64,000 nt of DNA from Bacillus sp. V2I10. Lineage in GTDB: Bacteria > Bacillota > Bacilli > Bacillales > Bacillaceae. Both the position numbers and the translations under genes were made by a program. The notes beneath the pieces were generated by a model, which worked only from the letters and a program-made list of their open reading frames with translations, was not told where the DNA came from and searched no databases. The stretch covers positions 62,001 through 126,000 of the forward strand of contig NZ_JAUSYV010000002.1 of the NCBI RefSeq assembly GCF_030817055.1, read 5' to 3'. Of this stretch, positions 63,717 to 64,000 are shown in pieces. How positions within the stretch are numbered: the first letter of the stretch is position 1; each line of letters opens with the position of its first letter.

Positions 63717-63812
63717 AGTTAACAGAAAAATCAAAAAATAGAATAAACCCTAAATCTAAACGGGTTTATTTTTACATTTTAAAAATATTAAGCTACAAGA
63801 CCCTTTTATTTT

Positions 63813-63929
63813 TCGCAAAATGCAAATAAAAAAAGTAGGTTAGGCCTTATAAATGTTAAAGAGGCCAAACCTACTACCGATTTTCAATTAATCGCAAAAT
63901 GCAAATTACATTTGCATTTTGCGATTAAT
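63813..63929. promoter_or_regulatory. Upstream activator sites (three copies of a 15-mer)
   Basis: TCGCAAAATGCAAAT occurs at 63813-63827 and 63892-63906, and inverted at 63910-63924. The last two form a perfect inverted repeat with 20-bp arms (63887-63906 and 63910-63929) and a 3-base centre. Positions 100-230 bases upstream of the sigma-54 promoter fit enhancer sites for the regulator whose gene ends here. Confidence 0.75.
63827..63875 (-). terminator. Terminator of the regulator gene
   Basis: 14-position stem with one mismatch (63834-63847 with 63862-63875) and a run of seven T on the minus strand, 30 bases after the stop of the regulator. Confidence 0.75.
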
Positions 63930-64000
63930 ATCAAACTTATTGATTTTTCTATAAAGAGTGGCTACGTTTATTCCTAATTCTCTTGCAGCCTCTTTCTTTC
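63906..64000 (-). CDS. Sigma-54-dependent Fis-type regulator, C-terminal end (partial)
   Basis: The last 30 codons are visible: KEAARELGINVATLYRKINK, FDINRKMQM-stop. This is the HTH_8/Fis DNA-binding helix pair found at the end of bacterial enhancer-binding proteins. The gene runs off the right edge. It is the natural activator of the sigma-54 operon to its left, and its coding end overlaps the enhancer palindrome. Confidence 0.82.
   Translation of the reverse strand, partial: KKEAARELGINVATLYRKINKFDINRKMQM

Noticed and set aside
1..64000. CRISPR arrays, tRNA or rRNA genes, transposase genes
   Set aside because: None seen: no regularly spaced short repeats, no cloverleaf that I could identify, and no IS-type ORF.

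Overview
The window looks like a chromosomal stretch of a Bacillaceae bacterium (Bacillus, Mesobacillus or Cytobacillus type). It is AT-rich, has AAGGAGG-type ribosome binding sites with frequent TTG and GTG starts, two S-box (SAM-I) riboswitches, a CcpA cre site, and many genes whose closest known relatives are B. subtilis genes (tcyJKLMN, cmoO, cmoJ, cmoI, ribR, tatA, tatC, yolD, yebE). Nearly everything from 1 to 38 kb and from 48 to 64 kb lies on the minus strand; a plus-strand island sits at 38.9-47.5 kb.

Layout. 0-8 kb: a decayed flavin amine oxidase, two tandem S8 subtilases (one with a frameshift before its SLH-like tail), and a NarL-type two-component system. 8-11 kb: a gene graveyard with relics of an SDR, an MFS transporter, a DUF1173 protein and an LLM monooxygenase, the last two joined at a deletion scar. 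10.9-24.8 kb: a large organosulfur locus resembling the B. subtilis ytm (snaA-tcyJKLMN-cmoOIJ-ribR-sndA) operon, cut into several units. The units carry two SAM riboswitches and five copies of a compact RNA motif: a covarying mini-hairpin that could pair with the base of a terminator stem. At least three of these lie just downstream of good sigma-A promoters, which makes them candidate attenuators or riboswitch-like leaders; I do not recognise the motif. 24.9-36.4 kb: a GH92 alpha-mannosidase with a sugar ABC importer (cre site) and a binding-protein/LytS-like kinase/AraC-type regulator three-component system.

36.6-49.3 kb is mobile-element-like: RadC, zinc-ribbon and ArdC genes, split YolD halves, and a non-coding repeat in two long copies about 10.7 kb apart plus a shorter third. 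Between the copies lie a metal-ligand-less M24 (creatinase/ectoine hydrolase-like) gene with a BCCT transporter and a TetR regulator, and a Tat unit (twin-arginine protein, signal-less CHAP cell wall hydrolase, TatA, TatC).

49.4-64 kb: a 14-kb catabolic operon behind a consensus sigma-54 promoter, with repeated upstream sites and the 3' end of a Fis-type enhancer-binding protein gene. It encodes a tripartite tricarboxylate transporter, a KdgT-like permease, two M29/NicX-like metalloproteins, enoyl-CoA hydratase, a class III CoA transferase, a gamma-carbonic anhydrase-like protein, an aminotransferase, a semialdehyde dehydrogenase and GlcD/GlcF. The substrate is unknown.

Disruptions are frequent: apparent nonsense codons in the amine oxidase, the UPF0316 protein and ArdC, and frameshifts in S8-SLH, ribR, DUF1173, TctC and small ORFs. 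Either this strain is losing genes or part of the assembly has indel errors; the nonsense changes favour real decay for those genes. All calls were made by eye, with no database search.
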